A stretch of DNA of 64,000 bases, from assembly GCF_900115475.1 (NCBI RefSeq), contig NZ_FOWP01000015.1, positions 39,110 through 103,109 on the forward strand, given 5' to 3'. The notes beneath the pieces are model-generated. The model was not told the origin of the DNA. It made no database searches and saw only the letters and a program-made list of their open reading frames with translations. The DNA comes from Ectopseudomonas composti (GTDB lineage: Bacteria > Pseudomonadota > Gammaproteobacteria > Pseudomonadales > Pseudomonadaceae). The translations under genes and the position numbers were made by a program. Below, piece after piece: positions 63,627 through 64,000 of this stretch. Position 1 is the first letter of the stretch; each line of letters begins with the position of its first letter.

Positions 63627-63848
63627 TCAGAGCTCCTTGACAGTTTGCACCTGATCCTTGTTGATCGTGGCGCGTTTGCCGTCGAGTTGCTCGAATTCAT
63701 AGAAGCCGGAATCTTCATCGAACTTGGGCTTGTCCACGGTCTGGATCTCACGCCCGTCATTCAGCGTGATTACCGACGGCGAGGAGCAGCCGGCCAGTAC
63801 AGCGAAGCCGATCGTCATAAGCAGGGCGGGGATGATCCGTTGGTTCAT
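63627..63848 (-). CDS. YgdI/YgdR-family lipoprotein
   Basis: 73 aa. Signal with lipobox VLAGC (Cys21), then a short SH3-like domain SVITLNDGREIQTVDKPKFD and YEFEQLDGKRATINKDQVQTV. Small outer-membrane or inner-membrane lipoproteins of this family are of unknown role. AAGGAGACAG lies 5 nt before the ATG. Confidence 0.88.
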   Translation of the reverse strand: MNQRIIPALLMTIGFAVLAGCSSPSVITLNDGREIQTVDKPKFDEDSGFYEFEQLDGKRATINKDQVQTVKEL

Positions 63849-63934
63849 GGTCTGTCTCCTTGAGTGCAAAAGGGGTGCTATACCCTCGCTATGACGTAAA
63901 ACTGTCGTATGAGTTCCGTTGAGTGCAGCGCGTT

Positions 63935-64000
63935 TCAGCAAGAGGAGGCGTTACCTGCCAAGGTTTCCGGCGTGTTGAGGTTGGCTAGGCGGGCGTCGTC
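63935..64000 (-). CDS. mobA: C-terminus of probable molybdenum cofactor guanylyltransferase MobA (partial)
   Basis: Only 21 codons and a TGA are inside the window: DDARLANLNTPETLAGNASSC. The LNTPE ending is typical of MobA and the neighbourhood (YgdI/R lipoprotein, tRNA-Pro) matches what I remember near mobA in P. aeruginosa. The rest lies beyond the right edge. Confidence 0.5.
   Translation of the reverse strand, partial: DDARLANLNTPETLAGNASSC

Overview
The window looks like chromosomal DNA of a Pseudomonas species. The basis is high GC, Pseudomonas-type gene content (amrZ, rhlG, gacS, OprD-family porin, class II fumC) and GTAGGAGCGGCTTCAGCCGCG-type intergenic repeats. The Na+ pump oadGAB and the short-type homogentisate operon suggest the mendocina/oleovorans/stutzeri side of the genus rather than P. 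aeruginosa; that placement is inference. No phage, integrase, transposase, CRISPR array or recognisable defence island was seen.

Layout. 1-5.0 kb: tRNA-Arg, a frameshifted DUF4124 gene, mgtE (Mg2+ channel), a small minus-strand group (NTF2-like protein, Atu4866-like protein, short-chain dehydrogenase) and a divergent AraC regulator. 5.2-8.8 kb: oadG-oadA-oadB, then amrZ. 9.1-20 kb: a complete carbon-phosphorus lyase locus, phnCDE-phnF-phnGHIJK-(repeat cluster)-phnLMNP, preceded by a phased array of Pho-box-like half-sites. 20-31 kb: MFS transporter, flavodoxin-fold reductase plus fumC, DUF2804, DUF2059, BolA, trhO, DsbA-like protein, ABC exporter, and a LysR regulator divergent from a glutaminase-like protein and a small monooxygenase. 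31-37 kb: tyrosine/homogentisate degradation (hpd, short-type hmgA, FAH, maiA, NSS transporter) with a PhhR/TyrR-like box upstream. 37-45 kb: an HBM-type chemoreceptor with a sigma-28-like promoter, VOC and ABM proteins, rhlG, trmO, a pseudouridine-synthase-like protein without the usual Asp, rimO and cytochrome b561. 45-60 kb: two initiator tRNA genes, dinB, a gacS-ldhA group, a pirRS-like two-component pair, cysM-rlmD-relA-mazG and DUF2058. 60-64 kb: Rof-like protein, OprD-family porin, DUF5610 protein, glutaredoxin-like protein, tRNA-Pro, a YgdI/R-like lipoprotein and the last 21 codons of a probable mobA.

How it fits together. The phn block imports and breaks down phosphonates (PhnCDE uptake, PhnF repressor, PhnGHIJ/M/N/P catalysis, PhnK/L ATPases). 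The hpd block takes 4-hydroxyphenylpyruvate to fumarate and acetoacetate. GacS, RelA and AmrZ are global regulators of secondary metabolism, starvation and motility/biofilm. Much of the window follows the gene neighbourhoods I remember from P. aeruginosa (mgtE...rimO...dinB...ldhA-gacS-pirRS-cysM-rlmD-relA-mazG), but blocks from elsewhere in that genome (phn, fumC-bolA, mobA-tRNA-Pro) are joined in.

I did not find a clear new multi-gene system. The best leads are: a hairpin over the mgtE ribosome-binding site; the four-unit Pho-box-like array; a repeat element inserted in frame in phnN; the repeat cluster splitting phnK from phnL; two enzyme-fold proteins lacking canonical catalytic residues (a class I amidotransferase-like protein and a pseudouridine-synthase-like protein); and candidate sigma-28 promoters before a chemoreceptor and before an uncharacterised DUF5610 gene.
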